Shown one piece after another: positions 35,987-53,704 of a DNA stretch of 64,000 nucleotides. The stretch covers positions 1,312,913-1,376,912 of the forward strand of contig OZ007507.1 in NCBI GenBank assembly GCA_963931865.1, read 5' to 3'. Each line of letters opens with the position of its first letter. Position 1 is the first letter of the stretch. This DNA is from Axinella damicornis. Taxonomy: Eukaryota > Porifera > Demospongiae > Axinellida > Axinellidae. Under the pieces are notes generated by a model, which saw only the letters and a list, made by a program, of their open reading frames with translations, had not been told where the DNA came from and searched no databases. The translations under genes were made by a program, and so were the position numbers.

Positions 35987-37505
35987 AGAAGCAATACACA
36001 GACAGTACTGACTGTTACAAGACACTGCTGCAGACTGCATCATGGACGGTGAGAAGGCCCTCAAGGGCCCTATAGCTGCCCCCCTTGGAACTTGAGAACA
36101 CATCCCGGTTCTATGACTTATAGTGCAGTGGCGGGGGCGAGCCAAAACTGACCAGGACACAGTACTGGTACATTATGGCTCTGAAGAATGAAGGAGAGAG
36201 AAAAAAAAAGGGACAAGCCTAAGCAACAAATTTATAAAAGCTGAAAGAAGAAAAAGCTGGAAGGGGAAAAAAAAAGGTGGAGGGGAAAAAAAACTTGGAA
36301 GAAAAAAGAAGAAGAAAAAATACAACCTAGCAACAACCCATCCCTCCGTGACAGGTCAGACACCGAAGTGTAAGCCTCAGGAGCGCTGGATAGGCGCCGG
36401 TGACTGGAATCACAGGAGGCTAACCTGCTTTCAACCAGAACACCTTTCTTTAGCTTCGGTGGTCAGATGGGAACCGGCGTACTCAAGCTGCTAGGCGGGG
36501 AAGTCAGGAACCGGTGTGTACGGAGTGGCCCAGACTCGTACTCGGTTATTGGGGAGACGAACACTCAACCCCCAGGCTGTAAAGCAAGTGCTTAGCGAGT
36601 GTGCCATCCCGACTTCCCGCCAAAACTTGTCACAAATTCAGTATTTAAACCCAAACCGGATGTATCTGGGTGCGCATGCGCGTGCAACCAAACCTCAACT
36701 TCCCGCCAAAATTTTGTTTTCAAACCCCAGCTAGCTGCTGCTACAAGCTACACGGCCGCTCCAGCTAATGAAGAGGTAAGAGCATATCGACGATAATTGG
36801 AGGAGACGTACAGTAGACTTTCCATGAATTCTGTGAGATGACATGGTCGTACTTGAGCTTTGGAAGGAGGTTGAGGTCAGTATTGCATTCACAAAAATGA
36901 AATTGTGGAGTCCAGTGCCTTACAATTTAGTTTGAAGTCATGCACACTACATTACATTTGGAGGTATTCTTAGCCTCGTTCCAAGGCCTTCTACACCGCC
37001 AGTTGCATAGTTTCAAAAGCTGGAGGCCTGGGAATAAAGCTAAGATACTAAGCTAAGCTGACATAACTCATGCTTGTCAGCTGGACATGCAGTACAAAAC
37101 CAATTACCAGTAATGCCAGCTGCACATAACGAAGGTTGAGAAACAGAGTTAACTAACAATTGAATCCCCCCCCCCCCCCCCCGACTCAATTGACAATGTG
37201 TTGCTGAAACAGTTTAACAATGCATGTGGTTGTATGCTCGTATGTGCATGATGTGCCACTAGCCACACGCAATGAAGACAATGTGCACTAATAATAATTG
37301 TGTGGTACATATTCATGCAATTGTGATTTCTGTGCACTTATAGATCTAGGTCCATGGTTCTCAACCCTTCAGTAATTTGTTCATCACTGATTTCACATAG
37401 CACTATTCAGTTTGTCATTGGCAACACACTTCCGTGAAACCTAGCCGGCTACATGTACTTCCAGTTGCGCACACCATGTGCCACCTTAACTTCCCGCCAA
37501 AATAT
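35987..37505. repeat. E1: long direct repeat copy 1 (about 1.5 kb)
   Basis: Begins AGAAGCAATACACAGACAGT and ends near CGCCAAAATAT; the same sequence recurs as E2 at 43605-44983 in the same orientation, E2 lacking a stretch of about 170 bases. It has no inverted ends. It contains a purine-rich A/G block (36190-36330), a conserved 80-codon ORF (MYGVAQTRTRLLGRRTLNP in one copy), a conserved splice-donor-like GAAGAG|GTAAG near 36776, a nested TAGCCTCG-like piece (36971) and a poly-C run. No known domain. It abuts the 3' end of the BLTP2 copy A block. Confidence 0.85.
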
Positions 37506-37543
37506 AATACATGCAACAGCAATGGTGTACTATACAGACAAGA

Positions 37544-43596
<6,053 letters not shown>

Positions 43597-43604
43597 CTTA
43601 CAGA

Positions 43605-44983
43605 AGAAGCAATACACAGACAGTACTAACTGTTACAAGACACTGCTGCAGACTGGACGGTGAGAAGCTGGACTCAAGGGCCCTATAGCTGCCCCCCTTG
43701 GAACTTTAGAACACATCCCAGTTCTATGACTTATAGTGCACGGCAGCAGTGGCCGGGGCAAGCCAAAACTGACAAGGACACAGTACTGGTACATGCATTA
43801 TGGCTCTGAAGAATGCAAAGGAGAGAGAAAAAAAAAGGGACAAGCCTAGCAACAAATTTATAAAAGCTGAAAGAAGAAAAAGCTGGAAGGGGGAAAAAAA
43901 GTTGGAGGGGAAAAAAAAACTTGGAAGAAAAAAAAAGAAGGAAAAAAAAACAACAACCTAGCAACACACCCATCCCTCCGTGACAGGTCACGGACACTGA
44001 AGTGTAAGCCTCAGGAGCGCTGGATAGGCGTGACTGGAATCACAGGAGGCTAACCTGCTTTCCACCAGACACCTTTAGCTTTGGTGGTCAGATGGGAACC
44101 GGCGTACTCCGGCTGCTAGGTGGGGAAGTCGAGAACCGGTGTGTACGGAGTGGCCCAGACTCGTACTCGGTTATTGGGGAGGCGAACACTCAACCCCCAG
44201 GCTGCAAAGCAAGTGCTTAGCGAGTGTGCCATCCCGACTTCCCGCCAAAACTTGGTACAAATTCAGCTATTTAAACCCAAACCGGATGTATCTGGGTGCA
44301 CATGTGCGTGCAACCAAACCTCAACTTCCCGCCAAAATTTTGTTTTCAAACCCCAGCCCAGCTAGCTAGCTGCTGCTACAAGCTACACGGCCGCTCCAGC
44401 TAATGAAGAGGTAAGTTTGAAGTCATGCACACTACATTACATTGGGAGATATTCTTAGCCTCGTTACCAGGCCTTCTACACTGCCAGTTGCATAGTTTCA
44501 AAGCTGGAGGCCTGGGAACAAAGCTAAGCGATACTAAGCTAAGCTGACATAACTCATGCTTGTCAGCTGGACATGCAGTACAAAACCAATTACCAGTTAT
44601 GCCAGCTGCATATAATGAAGGTTGAGAAACAGAGTTATCTAACAATTGAATCCCCCCCCCCCCCCAATTGCAACTCAATTGAGAATGTGTTGCTGAAAAC
44701 AGTTCAACAATGTGGTCGTATGCTTGTATGTGCATTATGTGCCACTAGCCACAAGCAATGAGGACAATGTGCACTAATAATTGTATGGTACATATTCATG
44801 CGATTGTGATTTCTGTGCACTCAGGTCCATGGTTCTCAACCCTTCAGTAATTTGTTCATCACTGATTTCACATTGCACTATTCATTTTGTCATTGGCAAC
44901 ACACTTCCGTGGATGAAATGAAACCTAGCCGGCTACTTCCGGTTGCGCGCGCCATGCGCCACCTTAAATTCCCACCAAAATAT
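43605..44983. repeat. E2: long direct repeat copy 2 (about 1.4 kb)
   Basis: Same sequence and orientation as E1 (35987-37505), including the purine block, the conserved ORF, the GAAGAG|GTAAG site and a poly-C run, with a deletion just after the donor-like site. Starts nine bases upstream of the first BLTP2-A exon, cutting off the rest of that gene. Confidence 0.85.
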
Positions 44984-45795
44984 TTAAACCCAAGCAGTGT
45001 TGCTAGATATAATTATAGCTAGCTAGCTACACGTACACATGCATAACTCTCTTCTCGCAATGTAGATACCTCACCTTCCTTCCAAAGCTCAACCATCCAT
45101 CTCCCACTATACTGACCGCTTGGGAATGAGGCTACTCCAGTCTATGCCCTTGCGTTACGGCCTAGTCTCAGACTTCCTGGTGGTCTGCGTGAGGCTCTTC
45201 CTCAAACCCAGTTGCTGAACCATGAGACATGTATATGGGGTGAGCTGCCTATTATGCTATTATTTTGCTCAAGAAATGTATTATATTATGCACTAGATAC
45301 ATTATTAAGATAGCCTGTCATAATTATTTTAACCTCTAGCTTGAAAAAGGAAAGTTGATTATCGATCATCATCTTGCATGGGTTTTGCCTCACTGCTTCA
45401 TGAATATAATAACAGGACTGCATTGCAAATTAAATGAATGCTTAAGGTCGACTGTCTATAGGAATATGCTCATGTATAATAATATTATACCTATTCTAGT
45501 GCTGGCATAATTATTATGCACTCCTATAGTTATGCAGAAAAGTGCCTGGGAGAGGCTGGGACTCGGCATCGACTATAGCTAGCAACCGGGAAGGTGTCCA
45601 GAGAGGTGAGGTGAGAATCTTACAGTACTTGCTAAAGCCCTGTTTAGCTACATGTACACAATGTCATAATTATAGCAAACCTAAATTGCAGCAGATTGGA
45701 ATAAGAAAATGTATGAGCTTGTGTCTTGGAATTGTTCCCCTCTAACATAGTACCCACGGCAGGTTCTTCCTAGCTGCGTGTAAGCTAAGTCAAGT
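44984..45795. other. AT-rich non-coding interval
   Basis: No gene, array or clear element seen between E2 and the BLTP2 exon relic. Confidence 0.5.
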
Positions 45796-45900
45796 GTGAG
45801 GGTAGCTATAGTTCCTTACATGGTTTCTTGTGCAGGAGGTTGTTGTTGAGTGTCCATTATCGTTATCAGGGGATACTCTGCCCGCAGGGTTACAAATTAA
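45796..45900 (-). pseudogene. Decayed relic of a BLTP2 exon and flanks
   Basis: Aligns by eye with the BLTP2-A exon at 43010-43075 and its two flanks (42981-43090): GTGAGGGTAGCTA, CTTGTGCAGGAG...GTTGTTG, TGTCCAT, ATCAGGG, CTGC...GCAGGGT. Small indels and many substitutions destroy the frame. A third, older BLTP2 fragment beyond E2. Confidence 0.65.
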
Positions 45901-46044
45901 AACAAGTCAGTGTGCATGGTATGTGGGGGGAGCTCAAGGGTATGCAAGGTTGGGAAGATAGACTATAGAAAAATGGACATATCCTCTTAAGGTTTACATG
46001 GCTAGCTTCCACACAATGCAGCTTGAATGTTGCTCCTCTGCTGT

Positions 46045-46118
46045 TAGCCCAGTGCAGTGGCTTAGTGGCCTGATAAGAGCATCTGACTAGTATTAAGGTC
46101 TTGGGTTCAAATCCCAAA
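46045..46118 (+). repeat. tRNA-like sequence (tRNA-derived SINE head or tRNA pseudogene)
   Basis: A perfect box A (TGGCTTAGTGG, 46058-46068) and box B (GGTTCAAATCC, 46104-46114) are spaced as in a tRNA; the T-arm TTGGG-TTCAAAT-CCCAA pairs perfectly. The anticodon stem TCTGA/TAAGG does not pair well (loop CTAGTAT, AGT if read as Thr) and the acceptor ends do not pair, so a functional tRNA is unlikely. Confidence 0.55.
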
Positions 46119-46264
46119 TTCAATTTCCATAACTTCCACAAACTGAGCCTACTGACTTCTAACAGTAAAAATAATATCAGCCAGCGTTACAGTTTAGATC
46201 AATACAAGAATCTATAATCTAATGAACATGAAAGAAAATTATAACGGACATGAATAAAAGGGTC

Positions 46265-49200
46265 TTAGCAACGGCATGATTTCTTCTGTTGTTGGGGCTG
46301 TGGTTGTGGCAGTGGCTGTTGCTGTTGTGGCCATCGGTCTTGAGGATGTTTCGTAAGGATGTCTTGGGTAATTTTGTAGAAAATCTAGGAAAGCAAACAT
46401 TATGCAGTGCTGGTGAAGGGAAAGGTGTTCTGTAGTGGTACAAGTGATCAAAAACTGGAGGTGGGAACCAGTAGTTGGATGCCCTATTTTTATCTGCCCA
46501 ATTATGACTTTTGCAGAATGAACAAGTCATTGTATTTTACTGTCATGGTTGTAGTTGTCGTATTGTTTTGCCCTCCTAAAATAATGTTTTGCTCTGATTG
46601 CTACATGACGAGAAATGTGTCCATTGAGCTCGAGATTCTCTGAGTTGACAGTTGTATCTTTCCTTGATGTGCCTGTGGTGGTGTTCTGGATGTGTGTAGC
46701 GAATGTGACGCCAAAGCCTGCCCAACCCTCCATGGGCCATCACTGGCTTTCAAGTAGGTCAGCAAAGACCTTCTGACACTTATGTGGAGGATGATACTGT
46801 TGTACTTGAATGCAATGCTGAATGTTGCCATACTAAGCCAAACATAATATTCTGGCACGCTTTGCATGACACTGATCGATATCTGTGAACGTGGCTTCGT
46901 CGCCTCTTCTACCTATGGTCCCCCCTTAATGACACCATTCCTACGCCTATGATAAATGAAGTACCTGGTCAACATTGATGTCATCTTGGCTGCTTGCTTC
47001 AATATAATCTATCATGTCGTACTGTTTTGCAATTTTCTGGGCTTCCATTGTCTTCACCATCCAATCCTTGTCGTCTGAATCACACTTGTGCCCCACTATA
47101 TATTAATAGAAGCACAATGAGTCACCACACTTAATTTTGTCTAACCCAGAATACTGACCTAAAAGTATGCTGGCAGTCTCACACATTTGTTGGATCACTG
47201 ACACCCATGGTTCCTGCCGTCTACCCTTGTTTTTCACATGTGTAAAACTTTCCTGATTTGTCACATCAAAGACAAGAATGACACCTTCAGCATTTCGAAA
47301 GAAGCTGCATGAATATATGCATATGCAAAGTATGCAAATATTTGATCTACTGTACATTCTTCCACTAGTCTAGTATACCCACATATTTGGGATGGCATTG
47401 AAATGTTTCTCCATTCCAGCTGTATCCCCAATCTCCAGATCCACTGTTCTTTTATTGATGTCAACATACCGTTTCGCAGTATATGCATCAACGGTGGTGG
47501 TAGGCTTTGGTCTTGAATCGCCTGAGGAATGTATGTGAGGATATAATTATACATCAATACATTAAGATGGCGGGGCGGGACTGACCGATGACGCATGACC
47601 TTTGTACTTTACTACTACCTGCGAACCTCAAATTCTGTGAAGATTGTGTGAGAATGTGGGTTAATTGCAAGGGCCTTCCAGAACGGTGAAGCGGATGCTA
47701 TCTGATGGCAGCAGTTGAAGTGGACGTGATCGCAGAGCAGAAGATGCGATCAGGGAGCAGCAGTTGAAGCGGATGTGATCGGGGAGCAGCAGCTGAAGCG
47801 GACGCAATCCTCAGGGAGCAGCAGCTGAGGCGAATGTGATCAGGGAGCAGCAGCTACATGGAGCCCATGTAATCGGGGTGTCGGACAGCTAACTTAGGAT
47901 GTCACCCAATAAAGAGACCACTTTGACAACATTGATCTATCCAGTGGTGCAATTTCCATATCCAAAGCATGTACGGTAAGTGCACAACGACCACACAAAC
48001 ACACCAAATGCATCAAAATCCTTGAAACATAGTTGGATTCAGAGGCCTTTAGCTCCAAACCTGATGGAGATGTCACCCTCCACTGAGAACGGCCAGTCCT
48101 GTGGTGCAGGTCTGGTATCTTTAGCTGCTCCCGTTCTCTGGATATCTTCGCTCAAACATCACCAATAATCAACCTGCTTAGCCCGCCCTATTTCAGAGGT
48201 TTATAGCACAACACGTCTGGGGCCATGGGAGGGGAGAGGTAGATTTTCTGAAGGGATCCATTGCCGCTTTGAACTGTGGCTACCTCCAGCCGACAGCGAA
48301 TTCACAACAAGAGAACAGACGAAGCCAACTTCCGGCTTGAAGGTGATCTTTCATGGTTTCCACGTGGGTAGCGTCCATCAAATTACTCTGTTCACTATCT
48401 CTTGAAACTCGACGTGATATGGAGTTTCGCATACCTCCGTAAGCGTGTCCTACCTCCTCTGTATGTAAACCGTCTGAAATGCTTCAGAATGTACCGGTGA
48501 TTATTATGTATAGGTTATATCCCTGGCCAGCGGGATATAAGACCCGTTATATCCTGCGGGAGAGGCCAGTGCTTTCATTCCGCCTCGGAAGTGCCTTGGG
48601 CTTCACCCTCTGCACTTCCTCGGCTCCACTCAGGCACTGACCTCTCCCGCGGGATGTAACGGGTCTTACATCCTACTGGCCAGGGATACAACTGCCGGTA
48701 ACTTATACTATGCTTAGGCCAGGCAAATTAGATTCACAGTTTATCGTCCAGCAGTTATGAATATTGCATGCGGGCGGCGGTGCATTTTTCATTAATCATT
48801 GCATAAGGCAATAGTGAATTTTCCCGCTTGAATGGACTGGAGAAGTTCCCCAAAGTTCTGCGATAGATCAAGAGAAAGCACACTTCACTGAACGAGTGTC
48901 TTGTTGGCAGAGGACACGTACACACTGGCAAACGATGCCATCGTCAGTATTTACTTAGTACGTGCGAGACGACCATGTGCTAGCTAAAATATACCACGTG
49001 ATACAAAATGAAAAATGAACATATTTGGATTTTCCCCGAATAGCATGCGGGCAGGGACGATAAACAGTGAATCAACTTTGTCTGGCCTTAGGCTATTCTA
49101 AGGTGAGCACACTAAGATACTGCGGTGTAGGCACTCACCGATCAGTGGCAGAGGCATCCGTGACACTTGACTGAGGTAGCAGTAAAGGCACGAGTCATTG

Positions 49201-52200
49201 GCTAGACTAAACAAAGCTAGCTCTTCGCTTTCTCGTGCACGCAATCGCTTACAATATTCTCGCGCGGCCGGCCACAGGATATATGACCCGTTATTGCCCT
49301 CATAAAGTGTAACCTGATTGGATGTATAGCGTCTAAACACACATATTAATAGCACTGAGTTTGTGCTGCAAAAGTGATTATATGCTGCTTCATGAATGAG
49401 TGCTCTGAAATCATGTGGGAGGGGACTAAGCACCCATGTAGGCACACCTCTCCATGGGCTGCCTATGTGTAGTTTCTGTTATTGCATGGTATATGCTGGT
49501 ACCTAACTCAAAGCATAACAGTCTTATTGGAATACCTACCTGGATCACTAAAATAGCAACAGTGGACAAATCTATCCATAAGACAAGTCTTTCCCACTCC
49601 TGCAAGGAAAGAATGCACATATGAGGCCGATTGCGACTTCTTGTGAAGAGACTAAATGTCAGTCATAAGTGGTGTATTGCAAAACAGATGAATACTGCAA
49701 CAAGAAGAGTGCAGGGCACATGCCGGGGATGACATGGAAACCAGTGGCAGTGCAGTGCAAAGCACGTAGGTACTATGAGAGCCCATCCAGATAACAGAAA
49801 AGTGAAGGTGAAAAACTTTTTTCCACACTTCGCACAGATTGGATCTCCACTACGCATCTCCATGCACAGCCTTCAGCAGTGGCCATACCCTCCAAAATAG
49901 TTGGCTGGGACTAATTGATGAACACGAGAAGACTAATGGGGTGCAGAATAATGAGCTGAGTAGTCTTCCAGTGTGTCTCTCAGAGTGATAGCCGTAGCTC
50001 CATTTGGTAATAGTTGTAGTCATCACGTTTGGTAGCTGTTTGTGTTAAACCATTGAGCCACTCCTGTGTGGAGCAGTACACTACAGACTTGGTATAGCGG
50101 CCCTTCTGGAGTTGAGGTGATCACACACGGGCAGTTTCTGCGACCTTTCTGTATGTGGCTTCTTTCATTCTACCGTGGGAAATTCTTCGTGAGTGTAGCT
50201 ATGCCAAATATATATCCATGGCAGGGGGCATGGGACCTTTGCCAGTAGCAGGGGAATGAAAGTAGCTACCAAAATTTCCCGTGGTGAATTGATGCTGGTA
50301 TTTCAGTCGGAATCAGTTTGCAGGTTACTAGGGAAGTTGTATTATACCATGCAATATGGCTTACTCAAGAAGTCATAAAGAGTCAGTGGGTGTGTCCAAT
50401 GATGATGTCATCATGCAGTTAAGAGGTGTGGCTATAGATTGGGATAGTTCTTGGATTTCAACAACTACTGTATTTATGCTAATAAACGGTAGAAAAACAA
50501 AATTCACTACCATAGGATTGGACTCAGAAATTCCAGGAAATGAATTTCTACCACTAGATTGGATCTACTGGTGTAATAGATAGAACACGCGCTGGGTTTG
50601 AGAGAAAATGTTTGTTATTCCAGGAAATGGGCATCGAACTGCCATGCCACATGCTGCATTTCGACAATTTTGACTGTTGTTGCTATACCGTATTTAAAAT
50701 GGTATAAGAAATAATAATTCACTACCGTAGGATTGGATTGATAGAAATTCCAGGAAAGAATTTTCTACCGCTAGATTTGGTAATAGTAATATAGACGTCA
50801 TGTGCTGCATTTGGAGATAAATCGTTTGTGACTGCTGTTATTCCAGGAAATGGATATCGAACTGCCATGCCACATGCTTGCATTTCAAGCACTTAATTGC
50901 AACTGTTGTGGCTGTACTATTGCGGCGCTGGCATTCAGAGAGAACTGTTGTGGCTACACTATTCCAAGAAATGGGCATCCACTGGCATGCCACGTGCTGC
51001 ATTTCGATGTTTTTGACTGTTGTGGCTATTGTCAACCACAATGCCACATGCTGAATTTTGAGAGAACTCGTTTGTGACCAAGGACGGTTGTATTCCAGGA
51101 AATGGGCATCATCACTGCAGTGCCGCGCACTGCATTTCGATATTGGTTCCTGACAGCGGATCTGACTGACTAAAAGTGTACTTTGTAAATGTGCACTTTG
51201 TAAATTAGTCACATGGCCCTGTCGCCTGCAACTTTGTTGTCTTGCTCCCAGGTTCTTGCCCAGCTATTATCACATTCTAGCTCTGTTACTTCGTACAGTA
51301 TGTGAGCCAGTGAATGCGACTAAAACGTTCATGCACATTTCTATGCCAACCAGGACCAACACTTGTCATTCATTATAGATCTCTACATCATCTTAGTTAC
51401 ACCAAATCATTCTCATGTGGTGTTTAGTCACATGCACAATCCAAATTACGTCCTCACTCAGCAACCAACTCATTGCCTACATTATGTGCTCACATACCAG
51501 AGATTCCAATGCTAATTGAGTACATTTCCTACCAACAAAGGAATCCATATGCATGGACAAAGACTGAGAGATACACCACTTAAATTACTAATTTGTTACC
51601 TGAATCTCCAACAATGACCAACTTGATTGAACGGTCATGACCACCATCGTATCCTCTTCTTTTTTTCTGCAAAATAACATGGATGTACCGGGTATTGTGA
51701 TGTGACATGCAAGTAGTATAATGATTTGTAATGATGTGTTTTGTTGTTGTGTTACCTGAGCATGTAACCATCCAAATGGCTCACTGACTGGAGTCACTGT
51801 TGTGTCTGCAAAGAAAAGAACTTATGCATGTTTGCATAGTTGATTTCGTACCCTAAGTGATATGAAGAATGTATAACTATAGCGTGCACATGCAAAAAAA
51901 CACTTGCTGGAAATTAATGCAGCCTAATTTGAAGGAGCGCCTATATATGGGCAGTGCACTTTAGATGTTCAACTAGCAGGTGGCGGGTGCTCTTTCAGTG
52001 TTTCCCCATTCATCCACAAAAGAGCGTCCATGTTTTTTGTACATTGCCTCCAGATATGAAAAATGAAAAATGTTAACGTCAAATTGTGAATGGGCAATCT
52101 TCCAGCCTTCGAATGGCCTTCCAGAGTCCAGTGGACCCGTCCACACAAGCCTTTAGCCTGTGACAATAACAAGACTGTGGGAAGTGCAATACACGAAAGT

Positions 52201-53079
52201 AAGCCAAGTTCACTGAGCAGCAATGATTGGCGAGTATGCCGGCAGCTAGGTGGCAATTCATCACTTCTCGAAATTCCTCGCCAACAACAGAGGCCCAGAT
52301 GATAGCCTTGTAGATGTGGTACCCTCTCACCATTGCGTATTGCCTCAACTAAAACGACATCACTGACACGTTAGTATACGTACTTGTAAAGCTAGAGGCC
52401 ACGGTAATGCACAGGTGCATACGAAAATTAAGAATGATTCTTCTTCTGAAGGCATTCCAGCTGTTTAAACAAAAATGTGCACCTGCCAAAATTTCTCGCT
52501 ATAGGGTAGTTAAGGTTACGTGATACTCGTGCGCGCACCACGCGAAGTGAATTGGAAGTGTATGCTGAATTTTGTAACCAAAATAAAATCATGGAACTTG
52601 AATTGGACCTGGCATATAAAGAAGCTTTTTTGATAGCTTACAAATTTATCTGCTGTCTTGCTTGAGAAAAGCGGTTCGAATACCGCTTTTTGGTGAACCG
52701 AACTGCTCATTTACAGATACGCGATATAGCCGTCCAAATTGTATCCGTAAATTTTCCGTCATGCCCTGCACCTTGTGACAGTGCAACTCCACTGCCAGAA
52801 TCACATTGCTCACGCTCTTCGTACTAGAGATTTTTGGTTACAAAATTCAGCATGCATGCACTTCCAATACATTCTGGTGGCGCACGCGTGAGTATGCTGT
52901 AACCTTAAGTTACTGTATCAGGACACCATGTTTTGTAATTAGTAGATATTAGTCCAGAGCTTACGTGCTAAAGAATCTGGAAGTTGACTTCGCTTTGGAG
53001 TCCACACAACACTACCGACCGGATGAGGCAAAGCATGTCCAGATATTAGGTTGAGGTCTGTATGGTAAATGAAGGCCAT
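46265..53079 (-). CDS. Divergent Rab-like small GTPase with CXC C-terminus
   Basis: Exons: 52965-53079 (start uncertain), 51756-51805, 51600-51666, 49540-49599, 47383-47521, 47159-47304, 46965-47095, 46265-46384; all internal phases agree. From the in-frame ATG at 53079 the protein has 275 residues; an extra upstream exon cannot be excluded. After a 65-residue N-terminal extension come the P-loop GDSGVGKT (75-82), TTTVDAY in switch I, DTAGME (130-135) in switch II, VILVFDVTNQESF, VGHKCD (193-198) for guanine recognition and EASSQ (225-229). A Gln/Pro-rich tail ends CRC, the CXC signal for double geranylgeranylation of Rabs. Deviations: M replaces the catalytic Gln of DTAGQ, Gly replaces the Trp before it, His replaces Asn in NKCD. 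Rab subfamily not recognised. Introns carry at least three foldback elements. Confidence 0.82.
47565..47890. repeat. Dispersed element with GGGGAGCAGCAGCTGAAGCG array (copy 2)
   Basis: Reverse-orientation relative of the sequence at 34127-34565: the array AGGGAGCAGCAG(C/T)TGAAGCGGA (47690-47890) and flank words CCTTCCAGAAC, GAACCTCAAA and GACCTTTGTACTTTAC match. In the first GTPase intron after exon 49540. Confidence 0.6.
48514..48692. mobile_element. 179-base foldback element
   Basis: Near-complete palindrome: GTTATATCCCTGGCCAGCGG with GACCCGTTATATCC... on the left, GGGTCTTACATCC...CTGGCCAGGGATACAAC on the right. In a GTPase intron. Confidence 0.85.
48713..49093. mobile_element. About 380-base element with inverted ends
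   Basis: Left end CTTAGGCCAGGCAAATTAGA...TTTATCGTCC and the right end are imperfect complements (about 37 bases), with GCATGCGGGC also mirrored inside. In a GTPase intron. Confidence 0.75.
50340..51170. repeat. Degenerate tandem repeat block in GTPase intron
   Basis: TTCCAGGAAATGGGCATC...CTGCCATGCCACATGCTGCA recurs about five times at uneven spacing, and AATTCACTACC(A/G)TAGGATTGGA...CCACTAGATT twice. The 75-codon plus ORF at 50356-50583 lies in it and looks fortuitous. Confidence 0.7.
52079..52348 (-). pseudogene. Possible remnant of an intronic coding element (VRGYHIYK ORF)
   Basis: An 89-codon ORF whose start (MVRGYHIYKAIIWASVVGEE) resembles, from memory, the opening of a widespread cnidarian/sponge uncharacterised protein family with VRGYHVYK...W...VGEEL; the rest does not follow that family and may be frame-shifted. 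It lies within an intron of the GTPase gene. Low confidence. Confidence 0.25.
52510..52908. mobile_element. About 400-base foldback element bounded by TTAA
   Basis: Arms of about 75 bases: TTAAGGTTACGTGATACTCG at the left and GAGTATGCTGTAACCTTAA at the right; the inner arm GAATTGGAAGTG...ACAAAA is also mirrored. In the GTPase intron just after its first exon. Confidence 0.8.
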
Positions 53080-53115
53080 ATAATTACAGTAATAGGGATG
53101 GGCAATAACACAAAA

Positions 53116-53210
53116 CAGTGAAGTATACAATCCCCCCTACAGCCCGAGATCTTTTTCCATATACGTGTATAATAAAGAAAGATATGTAGGGGGGATTGTA
53201 TACTTCACTG
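53116..53210. mobile_element. 95-base MITE with 25-base perfect inverted ends
   Basis: CAGTGAAGTATACAATCCCC (plus CCTAC) is exactly complemented at the right end. It lies 36 bases upstream of the putative GTPase start codon. Confidence 0.85.
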
Positions 53211-53286
53211 AGATTCACCTCTACCTTGTTTCCGTACTTTTGGCCGTTTTTTGATTACTTGTTTATGTCATTATTTTAGCAGCAGG

Positions 53287-53704
53287 TAGGGATGAGGCTA
53301 TTGTGCTTTTCTTTTGACCAGTTATGCTATTCCCCAATGCTCCGGATTATGTCCGATTATGCTCTTGCTATATCCCGATTATTCTGCTCTTGATATAGCT
53401 CGCTTGAGATCCAAAGCATTGCTCTGTATGCCAGCGGGAGGAGCATAAATCTTCAGTCTGAAGGCTGTGGAGACTTCAGTTGGTCTAGTATTGAAAGTAC
53501 AGACCGCGCAGAGCTAGAATTAACCAGAACTAAACCACTAGAATCTAGACTACTTTCGCTAGCAGCTTCACTGCTGGAAGCCATCCAGTGACACGTGGCA
53601 GAACTCGAATCCCAATATTTCCTCCGTTTATTCCCGCATTATGCCAACTCCGTGAACCTACCTATTATGCCGGAAACTGTGCTGGCATAATAGCCTCATC
53701 CCTA
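53287..53704. mobile_element. hAT-type MITE with 8-base duplication
   Basis: Ends TAGGGATGAGGCTATTGTGC and GCATAATAGCCTCATCCCTA are inverted; flanked by GCAGCAGG at 53279-53286 and 53705-53712. An 8-base duplication and TAGGG ends are hAT hallmarks. No transposase reading frame. Confidence 0.85.

Noticed and set aside
45890..46141. Minus-strand ORF with GFEPKTLILVRC
   Set aside because: It is the antisense of the tRNA-like sequence, a common source of spurious ORFs.
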